In this document: positions 21,705 through 29,974 of the stretch, piece after piece | Numbering within the stretch: the first letter of the stretch is position 1 | How the letters are laid out: every line of letters starts with the position of its first letter | NCBI GenBank assembly: GCA_017649605.1 | Contig: JAGCGL010000090.1 | Span: 1-34,919 of the forward strand | DNA: 34,919 nucleotides | Origin: Spirochaetia bacterium | GTDB taxonomy: Bacteria; Spirochaetota; Spirochaetia; CADAEX01 | Direction of reading: 5' to 3' | The notes under the pieces: model-generated | Told to the model about the DNA's origin: nothing | Seen by the model: only the letters and a program-made list of their open reading frames with translations | Databases searched by the model: none | Translations under genes and position numbers: made by a program

Positions 21705-22448
21705 ATGCCGATTCTGGAAGTGAAAGACATACACAAGCATTTTGGTGCAAATGAGGTTCTGAAAGGAATCTCCTTCTCTCTTGTGAAAGGTGAGGTGCTG
21801 GGAATAATAGGATCCTCCGGCGGCGGAAAGACTACGCTGCTGCGGTGCATCAATTTCCTCGAGAAGGCCGATAAAGGGACAATCTCGGTGAACGGAAAGG
21901 TGATTTTCGATGCCGACCAGCACAACCTGACTGTGGAGCAGCAGCGGGAGAACCAGCTTAACTTCGGCCTTGTTTTCCAGCAGTTCAACCTCTTTCCTCA
22001 GTACACAGTGCTTGAGAACGTGGAGCTCGCGCCCCGCCTTTTGAAGCGGTACCCGGAGGCCGAGATCAGAGAGAGGTCCATGACTCTTCTTAAGAGAGTT
22101 GGCCTTGAGCAGAAAATAGACATGTATCCATGTCAGCTCTCAGGTGGCCAACAGCAGCGTGTAGCAATTGCCAGAGCCCTTGCCATGAACCCATCCATCC
22201 TATGTTTTGACGAGCCTACAAGCGCCCTTGACCCGGAGCTTACAGGCGAGGTTCTCAAGGTAATAAGAGAGCTGGCCGAAGCCAAGATGACCATGATTGT
22301 AGTGACTCACGAGATTGCTTTTGCCCGGGATCTTTCCGACAAGATCATCTTCCTGGATCACGGTGTGATTGCAGAGGAGGGCCCTGCAAAGCTGGTTGTG
22401 GACAATCCGCAGAACGAGCGCACCAAGGCGTTCCTGAGCAAATACTGA
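21705..22448 (+). CDS. Polar amino-acid ABC transporter ATP-binding protein
   Basis: A 247-residue ATPase of the GlnQ type. Walker A is GSSGGGKTT, the Q-loop VFQQFNLFP, the signature LSGGQQQR, Walker B ILCFDEPTSALD and the switch histidine lies in VVTHEIAFARD. It powers the permease encoded just before it. The start at 21705 is chosen because GGAGG lies about five bases upstream; a TTG at 21690 and an ATG at 21693 are in frame but overlap this ribosome site. The stop is followed after one base by the ATG of the HAD gene. Confidence 0.95.
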   Translation: MPILEVKDIHKHFGANEVLKGISFSLVKGEVLGIIGSSGGGKTTLLRCINFLEKADKGTISVNGKVIFDADQHNLTVEQQRENQLNFGLVFQQFNLFPQYTVLENVELAPRLLKRYPEAEIRERSMTLLKRVGLEQKIDMYPCQLSGGQQQRVAIARALAMNPSILCFDEPTSALDPELTGEVLKVIRELAEAKMTMIVVTHEIAFARDLSDKIIFLDHGVIAEEGPAKLVVDNPQNERTKAFLSKY

Positions 22449-22449
22449 A

Positions 22450-23091
22450 ATGAAATACAAAAACATCATCTTTGATCTGGACGGCACACTCACCGATTCA
22501 AAACCTGGAATTGTAAAAGGGGTTCAGTATGCCCTCCGCTGTTATGGCATCGACGAGCAGGATTTGGATAAGCTTACATCCTTCGTCGGTCCACCCCTGT
22601 ATAAATCTTTCATGAACTACTGTGACTGCTCTGAGGAAGAAGCTAAGGAGATAGTCGAGTGCTACCGGGAATACTATGCCGAGACCGGCCTGTACGAGAA
22701 TGCCCTTTATGAAGGAATCGAAACCCTTCTTTATACTCTTAAGGAGAAGGGCTATAAAATAATCCTGGCATCTTCAAAGCCGCGGATTTATGTTAAGCGG
22801 ATCCTCTCCCATTTTCGTATAATGCGCTATTTCGATATTGTCGACGGGAGCGAGCTGGACGGGAAGAACACAGTCAAAGCTGATCTTATTGCAAAGCTCC
22901 TTGAGAAGTGGAATCTTAAGGCGGAAGAGTGCGTGATGGTGGGGGACCGGAAGTATGATATCGAGGGAGCCAGGGCCAACGGCATGGATTCAATAGCCGT
23001 GGGTTATGGATATGGCTCTGAAGATGAGCTGTCCAGCGCTGAGCCAACATATTTTCTCTCGACAGTAGAAGAACTTAAAAACTTTTTTTAA
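22450..23091 (+). CDS. HAD-superfamily phosphatase, phosphoglycolate-phosphatase-like
   Basis: A 213-residue HAD subfamily IA hydrolase. Motif I is IIFDLDGTLTDS with the two catalytic aspartates, the alpha-helical cap spans about 17-80, motif II is IILASSKPR, and motif IV is CVMVGDRKYDIEGARANG. Members hydrolyse phosphoglycolate, nucleotides or pyrophosphate; the exact substrate cannot be read. It follows the ABC ATPase gene after a single base, so it is co-expressed with amino-acid import, though a functional link is unclear. No terminator is visible before the next promoter. Confidence 0.88.
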   Translation: MKYKNIIFDLDGTLTDSKPGIVKGVQYALRCYGIDEQDLDKLTSFVGPPLYKSFMNYCDCSEEEAKEIVECYREYYAETGLYENALYEGIETLLYTLKEKGYKIILASSKPRIYVKRILSHFRIMRYFDIVDGSELDGKNTVKADLIAKLLEKWNLKAEECVMVGDRKYDIEGARANGMDSIAVGYGYGSEDELSSAEPTYFLSTVEELKNFF

Positions 23092-23119
23092 TCTAATATA
23101 CTCAACCCCAATTTTAAGA

Positions 23120-23148
23120 TTGAAATACCAACGCGTAAGTGATATTCT
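23120..23148 (+). promoter_or_regulatory. Sigma-70-type promoter of prs
   Basis: TTGAAA at 23120-23125, 17-base spacer, TATTCT at 23143-23148. Spacing is ideal and the start codon follows at 23184 with AAAGGA before it. This contrasts with the -35-less promoters of the island. Confidence 0.65.
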
Positions 23149-23183
23149 AATAATATAATTCTAAACACATAAAAGGATAAAAC

Positions 23184-24425
23184 ATGAATTATTCAAAAGT
23201 AGTCAACCTGGGTATTGTGGCATGTCCAGGCGGAGAGGCCTTCTGTGATACAATTGTAGATTACCTTAAGCGCAACTACACAGCAAAGCACAGACAGAAA
23301 GTTGATTTGATTGCTAAAGTCTATGGCATGACCAGAGACGAGGCTGAGGCCAGAGTAAACCTGCAGTCTGACATTCTGGATCCGGACAACTTTGATCCGA
23401 ACAAGGATATTCATACTTACGAATGCCCTGAGTTCAAGATTCCTACCAAGTGCACCCGGTTTGCCAACGGCGAGTTCAAGACCGAGATTCTCTCCTCTGT
23501 CCGAGGTATGGATGTATTCATCATCCAAGACTGCGAGAACCACTATCCAATCGATGTGAACGGCGACGGCAAGAAACATGTCCTCTCTGTTCCAGATCAT
23601 GCATTTATCCTTTTTGCAACAATAGATGCTGTTATCCAGTCAGGAGCCCGCTCCGTATCGGTAGTAATTCCTGTATATCCTTTCGCCCGCCAGCACGAGC
23701 GCAAAGGGCGCGAGGCTCTTACCGCATCCCTCTTCGGTAGAATCCTTGAGTACATGGGCGTAAAGAAGATCATCACCCTGGATATCCACTCCAAAGAGAT
23801 CGAGAACAGCTTCAACCGCCTGCGGATGGAGAACCTCCACGCTTCCTACCAGATCATCAGAGAACTTTCCGAGCTGGTTGACCTTGAGGATGAGAACCTG
23901 GTTATCGTATCTCCGGACACAGGAGCTGTTGACCGGAACAAGTTCTATGCGAACAACCTGAACAAGCCTCTGGCCCTTATCTACAAGGAGCGGGATTATT
24001 CAAAGGTTACAGGCGATGCAAAGAGCACAAACATCGTATCCATGAAGCTGCTCGGAAACGTAAAGGGCAAGACTGTATTCATGGCAGACGATATGCTGGG
24101 AACAGGTGGAACCCTTATCGAGGCAATGAAGCATCTTAAGGCAGAGGGAGCAGAGAAGATCATCTGCGCAATCAGCCTGCCGCTCTTCACCGGAAAGGCA
24201 ATCGAAAGCTTCGACGAGGCATACAAGCAGGGATACTTCACCAAGCTTATCGGAACCAACGCTGTATACCATGGAGACGACCTTTTGAGCAAGGAATGGT
24301 ATGTGAGTGCAAGCGTATCTGACCTGTTTGCACGGATTATCTCCAGACTGCACCAGAACCGGCCGATCACTCCTGTTGTAGACAACAAGATGATCATCCA
24401 GCAGCTGATCCAGAGCAAGAAGTGA
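23184..24425 (+). CDS. prs: Ribose-phosphate pyrophosphokinase (PRPP synthetase), long form
   Basis: A 413-residue PRPP synthetase, about 100 residues longer than the standard bacterial enzyme. It makes PRPP from ribose 5-phosphate and ATP for nucleotide, His and Trp synthesis. The PRPP-binding loop is VFMADDMLGTGGTL, the N-terminal half has FANGEFKTEI and the conserved PVYPFARQHERKGREALTAS, and VIVSPDTGAVDRNKFYA is the R5P/metal region. An N-terminal extension (about 1-75) and internal insert explain the length, a form that I recall from spirochaetes. Start ATG at 23184 has AAAGGA. The stop overlaps the FGGY kinase start (TGATG), so the two are co-translated. Confidence 0.93.
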   Translation: MNYSKVVNLGIVACPGGEAFCDTIVDYLKRNYTAKHRQKVDLIAKVYGMTRDEAEARVNLQSDILDPDNFDPNKDIHTYECPEFKIPTKCTRFANGEFKTEILSSVRGMDVFIIQDCENHYPIDVNGDGKKHVLSVPDHAFILFATIDAVIQSGARSVSVVIPVYPFARQHERKGREALTASLFGRILEYMGVKKIITLDIHSKEIENSFNRLRMENLHASYQIIRELSELVDLEDENLVIVSPDTGAVDRNKFYANNLNKPLALIYKERDYSKVTGDAKSTNIVSMKLLGNVKGKTVFMADDMLGTGGTLIEAMKHLKAEGAEKIICAISLPLFTGKAIESFDEAYKQGYFTKLIGTNAVYHGDDLLSKEWYVSASVSDLFARIISRLHQNRPITPVVDNKMIIQQLIQSKK

Positions 24426-25501
24426 TGTATGCCCTCTGTCTGGATATCGGCACCTCCAGCCTGAAAGGGGCTGTGATTTCCTCTGAGGGAAAACTGGTAT
24501 CGGACGGACGGATTTATTATAAGGAAGGTGTGGTCTGGCAGCAGGCTCTGTATGAGCTGATGCAGAAGTTGGACTGCACCTTTTCTATTTCTGCCGTGGC
24601 AGTGAGCGGCGCAGGTCCCACATTTATCCCACTGAAAAAAGACAACTCTATCGGAAAGCCTCTTTTCTGGAACGACAAGAAGGAAAAGCCTCTTGTCGCA
24701 GGGAAGTCTCTATACCTGCCAAAGCTTATGTGGCTCAAGGAGAACCGACCCGAAGAATATGAGGAGACCTGCTGTTTCCTCACCATGGACGGGTTCTTCA
24801 ACTGGATGCTGACAGGCTGCTGTAACACCCCAATTTTTGATGACCGCTTTATCCCGTTCTTCTGGAGCAAAGAGGATGCGGCACAGAATGGAATAGATTT
24901 TGAGAAACTGCCTCCGCTGGTACATACCGGCGAAAAGGTTGGAGAGGTGACATCAGAGGCCGAGAAAAAGTTTGGCATAAAGGCTGGGACCCCAGTCTTT
25001 GCAGGCGGCAGCGACTTTTTGATGGCAATACTGGGAACTGCATCTCTTGAGCCAGGCCAAGTCTGCGACAGGGCTGGAACCTCGGAGGGAATCAACTACT
25101 GCTGTGCCGGAGATAAAAAGTCTGCAAGCCCAATGCTCCGGATTATGCCCCATATCACACAGGGATGCGCAAACATCTCTGCAAGGCTGGAAAACAGTGT
25201 CAAACTGAGTGAAGCCGACTGGGAGCAGTATGGCAACCAGCTCTGCCGCCTGCTCCAGGCACTGGAGCAGGAAGGCTGCACAGTGACAGCCCTGCGGATG
25301 TCCGGAGGACAGGCTAAGAACGCTGAGTGGAACCAGCTGCGGGCCAATATAACCGGCAGGAAGGTGCTGGTTCCTGAGATTGAGGATGGCGAGCTGACCG
25401 GCTGTGCATGTGCAGCCTTCACCGGGCTTGGTCTCTACGAGACTCCAGCCCGGGCGGCAGAGGCTATGGTGCGCATCAAGCGGGAATATATCCCGGAATA
25501 A
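24425..25501 (+). CDS. FGGY-family carbohydrate kinase, short form
   Basis: A 358-residue sugar kinase. The N-terminal ATP/sugar fold starts CLDIGTSSLKGAVIS, the middle has LTMDGFFNWML and PVFAGGSDFLMAILG, and the C-terminal domain has MSGGQAKNAEWNQLRANITG and GELTGCACAAFTGLGLY. This is the order of FGGY kinases, but full-length members have about 500 residues, so about 140 are missing, largely in the N-terminal lid/insert and the start of FGGY_C. The frame is intact. It may phosphorylate a pentose or pentulose to feed the PRPP synthetase gene with which it overlaps by one base; this is inference. It ends directly against the convergent dehydratase gene. Confidence 0.85.
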   Translation: MYALCLDIGTSSLKGAVISSEGKLVSDGRIYYKEGVVWQQALYELMQKLDCTFSISAVAVSGAGPTFIPLKKDNSIGKPLFWNDKKEKPLVAGKSLYLPKLMWLKENRPEEYEETCCFLTMDGFFNWMLTGCCNTPIFDDRFIPFFWSKEDAAQNGIDFEKLPPLVHTGEKVGEVTSEAEKKFGIKAGTPVFAGGSDFLMAILGTASLEPGQVCDRAGTSEGINYCCAGDKKSASPMLRIMPHITQGCANISARLENSVKLSEADWEQYGNQLCRLLQALEQEGCTVTALRMSGGQAKNAEWNQLRANITGRKVLVPEIEDGELTGCACAAFTGLGLYETPARAAEAMVRIKREYIPE

Positions 25502-27058
25502 TCAGACTTTTCTGCTCTTTGTATACTTTTTCTGCATCTCGGCAGCGATCTTCTGCCCTGTCGGAGTAGTTGTCGCCCCGATTCCCTTGCACTTGCACAC
25601 AATCTTCCCGATAGTGACAAACGCATCATGCTCCTCGTCGAACGGAATCACAGGATCAAACCCAGCCATAACCGAGTTGGCACATACAAAGGCAGTTGCA
25701 GTTGCGCTCATATTCCGAGCTATGCAGGGAACCTGCACTGTGCCTGCCACAGGGTCGCACACTAATCCGGAAAGGCACTGCAAAGCCATTGAGGCGGCGT
25801 CACACGCCTGCCGCACTGTGCCACCCATAAGCTGCACCAGCGCAGCGGCTGCCATGGCTGCCCCGCAGCCTATCTCGGCCTGACACCCGAGACCACCGCC
25901 CGAGAAGTTGTTGGTCCGCGCCATGATCACTCCGATTACCCCTGCAGTCAGGAACGCCTTTACCATGGCGCTCACATCGGGGGCGGCGCTGTATATGGCA
26001 GCCGGTACTATACCGCTGGAGCCGCCGGTGGGCAGGCACACTATTATGCCGGCCGAGTTGCTGTATTCCATCACTCCTAGCGAGAGGGGAACTGCAAAAT
26101 CAAGTATCCCGGTGGAGAAGTATTTTTTATTCTTTTTATTAATATACTTTTTCAAAAGCTGGTTTGCCTTTGGGGTTATCATTCCGTTTATGTCAAAGTT
26201 CCCTTCGGCTCCCCGGCCTATTCCCTCAAGGCATATACTCCAGAGTTCTGTGGCATAGTCAAAGACAGCTTTCTCGGTCCAGCCGCTTATCGCAGCCTCG
26301 TACTTTATTGCCGCCTGCCAGATGCTGCACCTCTTCTTCTTGCAGAACGCCTCAAGCTCCTTGGCTGTCTGGAAAAGCGGCGCTGCTTTTTCTCTGCACA
26401 CCACGGGGTGCACAGGATTCAGGAAAGATGCCTTTTTGAAAAGCTTCTCATTCTCTTTGACAGCCTTTTCCAGCTCCTTTTTTTCTGCCGGGTCGGAGTA
26501 GAAAATTGCGAGAACGGCTTTTCCATCATCTCCTGTTGAGCTTACAGGACCAAATCTTTTGAACGCTTTCTCAAGCTTCTTTATCTTGGTTGTGTCGGTA
26601 AAGAGCAGAAGCACATAACTGTCTCCCTTTATATCCAGAGAGCAGCCGTCAATCTCTTTTATGAGCACTGTGCCGCCGCCGGTGGAATCGGCAATTATCA
26701 CCATGTCATCCACATGGATGCGGCTCCCTTTCATGGTTCCAAGGCCTTTCCAGCTCTTGGTGTCAAACTCTATTGTCAGCCCTGCCTTCTTTGCATCTTT
26801 GTAGGCTTTGGCAATGTCGTACTTAGTCTTATCCTTGCCCAAAAGGCCGCTTATCAGGGCCAGGTCGCTCTTGCTTCCAAGGAATGTCCGGGCAAAGCTG
26901 GTGCTTGTGGCCAGCTCCATGAATACTTTTTCGGGCACCTTGCCTACAATCTGCCGCACCAGGTCGCCTATCCTGTATGGGGCAGCTGTATTAGAGCTGG
27001 AAGGTCCTGGTGCTACAGGTCCCAGCACATGGTTGAAGATAGAGGGATATGATTTCAT
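25502..27058 (-). CDS. Iron-sulfur L-serine-dehydratase-like enzyme, beta and alpha domains fused
   Basis: A 518-residue single-chain enzyme of the Fe-S serine dehydratase family. The N-terminal beta domain has VLGPVAPGPSSSNTAAPYRI; in known enzymes this motif is GPSSSHT, so the conserved His is Asn here. The alpha domain has GLGCQAEIGCG and, 42 residues on, LVCDPVAGTVQVPC, two cysteines 11 apart. This spacing equals that of the three cluster cysteines in the Legionella enzyme. The C-terminal cysteine that caps the cluster there is absent: the protein ends TKSRKV. It should eliminate water and ammonia from a hydroxy-amino acid, but probably not L-serine. It follows the LysR gene by nine bases on the same strand. 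Confidence 0.82.
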   Translation of the reverse strand: MKSYPSIFNHVLGPVAPGPSSSNTAAPYRIGDLVRQIVGKVPEKVFMELATSTSFARTFLGSKSDLALISGLLGKDKTKYDIAKAYKDAKKAGLTIEFDTKSWKGLGTMKGSRIHVDDMVIIADSTGGGTVLIKEIDGCSLDIKGDSYVLLLFTDTTKIKKLEKAFKRFGPVSSTGDDGKAVLAIFYSDPAEKKELEKAVKENEKLFKKASFLNPVHPVVCREKAAPLFQTAKELEAFCKKKRCSIWQAAIKYEAAISGWTEKAVFDYATELWSICLEGIGRGAEGNFDINGMITPKANQLLKKYINKKNKKYFSTGILDFAVPLSLGVMEYSNSAGIIVCLPTGGSSGIVPAAIYSAAPDVSAMVKAFLTAGVIGVIMARTNNFSGGGLGCQAEIGCGAAMAAAALVQLMGGTVRQACDAASMALQCLSGLVCDPVAGTVQVPCIARNMSATATAFVCANSVMAGFDPVIPFDEEHDAFVTIGKIVCKCKGIGATTTPTGQKIAAEMQKKYTKSRKV

Positions 27059-27067
27059 AGCTTTATT

Positions 27068-28000
27068 TTAATCCTTTGCTATATTAAGCAGAATCTCCTG
27101 ATTGTAATTGTCACACCAGGTCTCCAGGGCAGTAATCACCTGCTGCAGCACAGGGGAAATATATTTTTCTTTATGATAAATCAGGAAGAAATAACGGAAA
27201 AGACCGCCGTCGATAGGGATAGACTTTAGTTTTCCGTCTCTTACATAATCGCTTATGATATGCCTTGAGATAATCGAAATAGCTCCGGTGGAGCCTACAA
27301 TGTCAGCCACAAGCCGTGGCGAGTAAATCTCGTCCACAACATTAAGCTTTATGCTGTTTTTGACAGAATAATCTTCAATAGCCTTGCGGGTGGAGGATCC
27401 TGGCTCATGGGTGATGAAAGGATAATTAACCAGGTCTGACGGATGGATTATAAGCTTGTTGGCAAGCTCGTGCTTCGGGCTGCAGATAAGGTGCAGCGAC
27501 TCACGGAGCAGAGACTTAATCACCAGCTTCGGGTGTTTGACCGGCTTTCCGACAATTCCCAGGTCTGTCTCCAGATCCAGGGTTTTCTCAAGGATAAGGT
27601 CTGAGCTGTCGGTTGTTATGGAGAGCCGCAGGTTGTCCTTGAACCTGTTTATAAGGCCGGGGAGGAAGCTTCCCATATAGTAGTCGCCAAAGGGGTGTGT
27701 GGTGCAGATGCTTATCATCTCGTTGGCAGTCTCTTTGTTGCCCAGGATTATCTCCTCAGCATCCTCCTTGAGGGCAAAGAGCTCCTCGCACTTGAAGTAG
27801 AGGGATTTCCCGACCGGGGTCAGGTAAATCTTCTTATCTACTATATCTAGAAGCTGGACTCCGCACTCCTTCTGGAAGTTCTTGATCTGAAGGCTCACTG
27901 CCGGCTGGCTTATCTCCAGGAAGTTGGCCGCCTTGGTAATAGACTTGTACTTGGCAATATAATAAAAAAGGTATAAATGGTGAAGATTTAGTTTTTTCAT
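27068..28000 (-). CDS. LysR-family transcriptional regulator
   Basis: A 310-residue LysR regulator. The N-terminal winged helix-turn-helix is LFYYIAKYKSITKAANFLEI followed by SQPAVSLQIKNFQKECG, and the C-terminal periplasmic-binding-like effector domain has LRLSITTDSSDLI, LHLICSPKHELA and FITHEPGSSTRKAIEDY. LysR proteins bind as tetramers and usually activate a divergent operon when bound to an intermediate. Here the divergent genes are the TAXI transporter cluster and the downstream gene is the dehydratase, so its inducer is probably the transported compound or its keto product. No Shine-Dalgarno site precedes the ATG; TATGAT/GATAAT lies just upstream, so the message may be leaderless. Confidence 0.93.
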   Translation of the reverse strand: MKKLNLHHLYLFYYIAKYKSITKAANFLEISQPAVSLQIKNFQKECGVQLLDIVDKKIYLTPVGKSLYFKCEELFALKEDAEEIILGNKETANEMISICTTHPFGDYYMGSFLPGLINRFKDNLRLSITTDSSDLILEKTLDLETDLGIVGKPVKHPKLVIKSLLRESLHLICSPKHELANKLIIHPSDLVNYPFITHEPGSSTRKAIEDYSVKNSIKLNVVDEIYSPRLVADIVGSTGAISIISRHIISDYVRDGKLKSIPIDGGLFRYFFLIYHKEKYISPVLQQVITALETWCDNYNQEILLNIAKD

Positions 28001-28095
28001 GTTTTCATATTATCATATAAATAAAATTTTAGTAAGAAAAATAAAAAATTTATAAAATATATATAAATAAAATGTATGATATGGATAAAACAAAG

Positions 28096-28156
28096 ATATT
28101 ATATTGTGAAATATTTAACAAAAAATTGACATAACAGCAAAAAAGGCTCTTAATAT
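28096..28156 (+). promoter_or_regulatory. LysR-type divergent promoter region of the TAXI operon
   Basis: ATATT (28096-28100)-N9-AATAT (28110-28114) fits the T-N11-A pattern and centres about 58 bases upstream of the predicted start. TTGACA at 28126-28131 is followed by TAATAT at 28151-28156, a 19-base spacer that is longer than ideal, as expected of an activator-dependent promoter. The gap is very AT-rich, so the LysR box is tentative. Confidence 0.45.
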
Positions 28157-28180
28157 AGACATAATAATTATGGAGGAAAT

Positions 28181-29164
28181 ATGAAAAAGTATTTGTTAAT
28201 TGCAATGATGATTTGCTTGGTTAGCAGCCTGGTTTTCGCAACCGGTGCAGCAGAGCAGGAAAGCAGTGCACCTGAAAAAGGCGCATTGATGGGAACATCT
28301 GGAATGACAGGAAGCTGGTACCCAGTAGGTGCAGCTGTGTCCAACCAGGTAAGAAAGTATTCAGACTATACTCTTACTATCCAGGCTACCGGTGGATCCG
28401 GAGAGAACATCCGTCTTATGAAGCAGAGAGAGACTCAGCTTGGTATGATCAACACTGTAATCATCGATGACGCATACAACGGAAAAGGAAACTTCGAGAA
28501 AGAAGGTCCATGGAAGGATGTAAGCTTCGTATGTAACCTGTTCCCTACAGGAATGCAGGCAGTTGTATGGAAAGACAGTGACATCAAGTCATTCGCAGAC
28601 CTTAAGGGAAAGAAAGTATCCCCAGGTTCCGCTGGTTCCGGAGACCTTCTGCAGTATGAGGCAGTTTTTGGATTCTATGGAATCGGAATCAAAGATGTAG
28701 ACTGGAGACCTCTTACACATACAGAGCGTGTTACCGGTATGCAGGATAAGCAGCTTGATATGGCAGGATATGCAACAGCATGGCCAGCAGGATCAATCAT
28801 CGAGCTTTCTTCTGCCCGCCCGATCAGAATCCTTGGATTCCAGAATCCAGAGAAAGATATTCCTGAATTCCTGAAATCATATCCAGCATATGGAACAGAG
28901 AAACTGCCAGCAGGAACATACAATGGCGTTGACGAGGATGTTCAGCTGATCACAACAGGATCTATCTTCGCAGCTCTCCCAGACTTCTCAGCAGACTATA
29001 TCTACAACATGCTTGATTGTATGCTCAAGGGAATCGACGAGGTTCAGGCTGTACACGGAATGACAAAGTATATCACTCCTGAGAACATGGTTAAGATGCG
29101 CGGTGTAATTCCATGGCATCCAGGCGCAGAGAAGTTCTTCAAGGACAAGGGACTTATCAAATAA
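28181..29164 (+). CDS. TAXI-family TRAP transporter substrate-binding protein
   Basis: A 327-residue exported protein. The signal peptide is MKKYLLIAMMICLVSSLVFA followed by TGAAEQE. The mature protein has the TAXI hallmarks MGTSGMTGSWYPVGAAVSNQ and TIQATGGSGENIRLMKQRET, plus KSFADLKGKKVSPGSAGSG in the second lobe. It captures an organic acid or amino acid in the periplasm for the fused TRAP permease encoded two genes on. TAXI receptors commonly take glutamate-like or dicarboxylate ligands, but the specificity is unknown. Start ATG at 28181 has GGAGGAA. It is ten bases before the racemase-family gene. Confidence 0.94.
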   Translation: MKKYLLIAMMICLVSSLVFATGAAEQESSAPEKGALMGTSGMTGSWYPVGAAVSNQVRKYSDYTLTIQATGGSGENIRLMKQRETQLGMINTVIIDDAYNGKGNFEKEGPWKDVSFVCNLFPTGMQAVVWKDSDIKSFADLKGKKVSPGSAGSGDLLQYEAVFGFYGIGIKDVDWRPLTHTERVTGMQDKQLDMAGYATAWPAGSIIELSSARPIRILGFQNPEKDIPEFLKSYPAYGTEKLPAGTYNGVDEDVQLITTGSIFAALPDFSADYIYNMLDCMLKGIDEVQAVHGMTKYITPENMVKMRGVIPWHPGAEKFFKDKGLIK

Positions 29165-29174
29165 GGAAGATATT

Positions 29175-29900
29175 ATGATTTTAAAAGGCGGACCTAACAC
29201 ATATGGTGCAGAGATCGGAATTTTGGTGCTTGAATCTTATTACTACAAGGTCCCGGCCCATATCAAGAACCACCATACATTTGACTTCCCAGTAGTTTAC
29301 AAGGTTATTGACGGAGCAACCCCTGCTGTTGTAGTTCGTGATAAATGCGCAGATCTCCTTCCTCGGTTCATCGCTGCGGCAAAAGAGCTGGAGGCTATGG
29401 GCGTGAAGGCTATCACCGGAAGCTGCGGCTTTATGGCTCTGCTTCAGGACAAGATTGCAGCCGAAGTTAAGGTTCCTGTATTCATCTCCAGTGTAATGCA
29501 GGCTCCTCTCATCTCTCAGATGATCGGCGGCCGCAAGCTGGGAATCCTTGTAGCAGACAAGGGAAGCTTCACCCCAGATTACCTGAAGGTAGTGCATGGT
29601 GAGAATATCCCTGTATGTATTGCAGGAATGATTCAGCATGACGAGTTTAGGGATGTCATCATTGACAGAACAAGAACAGACCTGGATATGGATGTTCTCC
29701 GCAAGGATGTTCTGTACGAGGTAGACAAGCTCTACGCAGAGAACCCGGATATGGGCGCCCTGCTCATAGAGTGCACCGATCTGCCACCTTTCGCAAAAGA
29801 GATACAGCAGCGGATAAAGCTGCCTGTATTCGATATTCTTACACTCACAGAGATGGTTCACGCCGCTATTGTGAGAAAAGATTATCCTCTGGACTGCTGA
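29175..29900 (+). CDS. Aspartate/glutamate (hydantoin) racemase superfamily protein
   Basis: A 241-residue protein of the Asp/Glu racemase fold. The two catalytic cysteines sit in AITGSCGFMALLQ (about residue 80) and ALLIECTDLPPFA (about residue 198), the paired general acid/base arrangement of this superfamily. GGRKLGILVADKGSFTPDY is the linker strand. Members racemise or isomerise amino acids, hydantoins or maleate. The gene sits between a TAXI receptor and the TRAP permease, so it probably acts on the imported compound, for example converting D- to L-form. It has GGAAG before the start and ends 18 bases before a strong hairpin terminator. Confidence 0.86.
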   Translation: MILKGGPNTYGAEIGILVLESYYYKVPAHIKNHHTFDFPVVYKVIDGATPAVVVRDKCADLLPRFIAAAKELEAMGVKAITGSCGFMALLQDKIAAEVKVPVFISSVMQAPLISQMIGGRKLGILVADKGSFTPDYLKVVHGENIPVCIAGMIQHDEFRDVIIDRTRTDLDMDVLRKDVLYEVDKLYAENPDMGALLIECTDLPPFAKEIQQRIKLPVFDILTLTEMVHAAIVRKDYPLDC

Positions 29901-29918
29901 TCAAGAGCAGTGATATGT

Positions 29919-29950
29919 GCTGCTCTGCGTAAGCAGGGCAGCATTTTTTT
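29919..29950 (+). terminator. Intra-operon intrinsic terminator or attenuator
   Basis: GCTGCTCTGC (29919-29928), loop GTAA, GCAGGGCAGC (29933-29942) form a 10-bp stem with one G-T pair, followed by A and seven T. It lies between the receptor/racemase genes and the permease gene, all on the same strand. No promoter is visible in the 25 bases after it, so partial read-through must supply the downstream genes. Confidence 0.85.
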
Positions 29951-29974
29951 ATCACACATCACGAAGGAGCATTT

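Noticed and set aside
25502..27058. Naming the dehydratase sdaA
   Set aside because: The family fits but the GPSSSNT change, the missing terminal cysteine and the gene context argue against plain L-serine deaminase.
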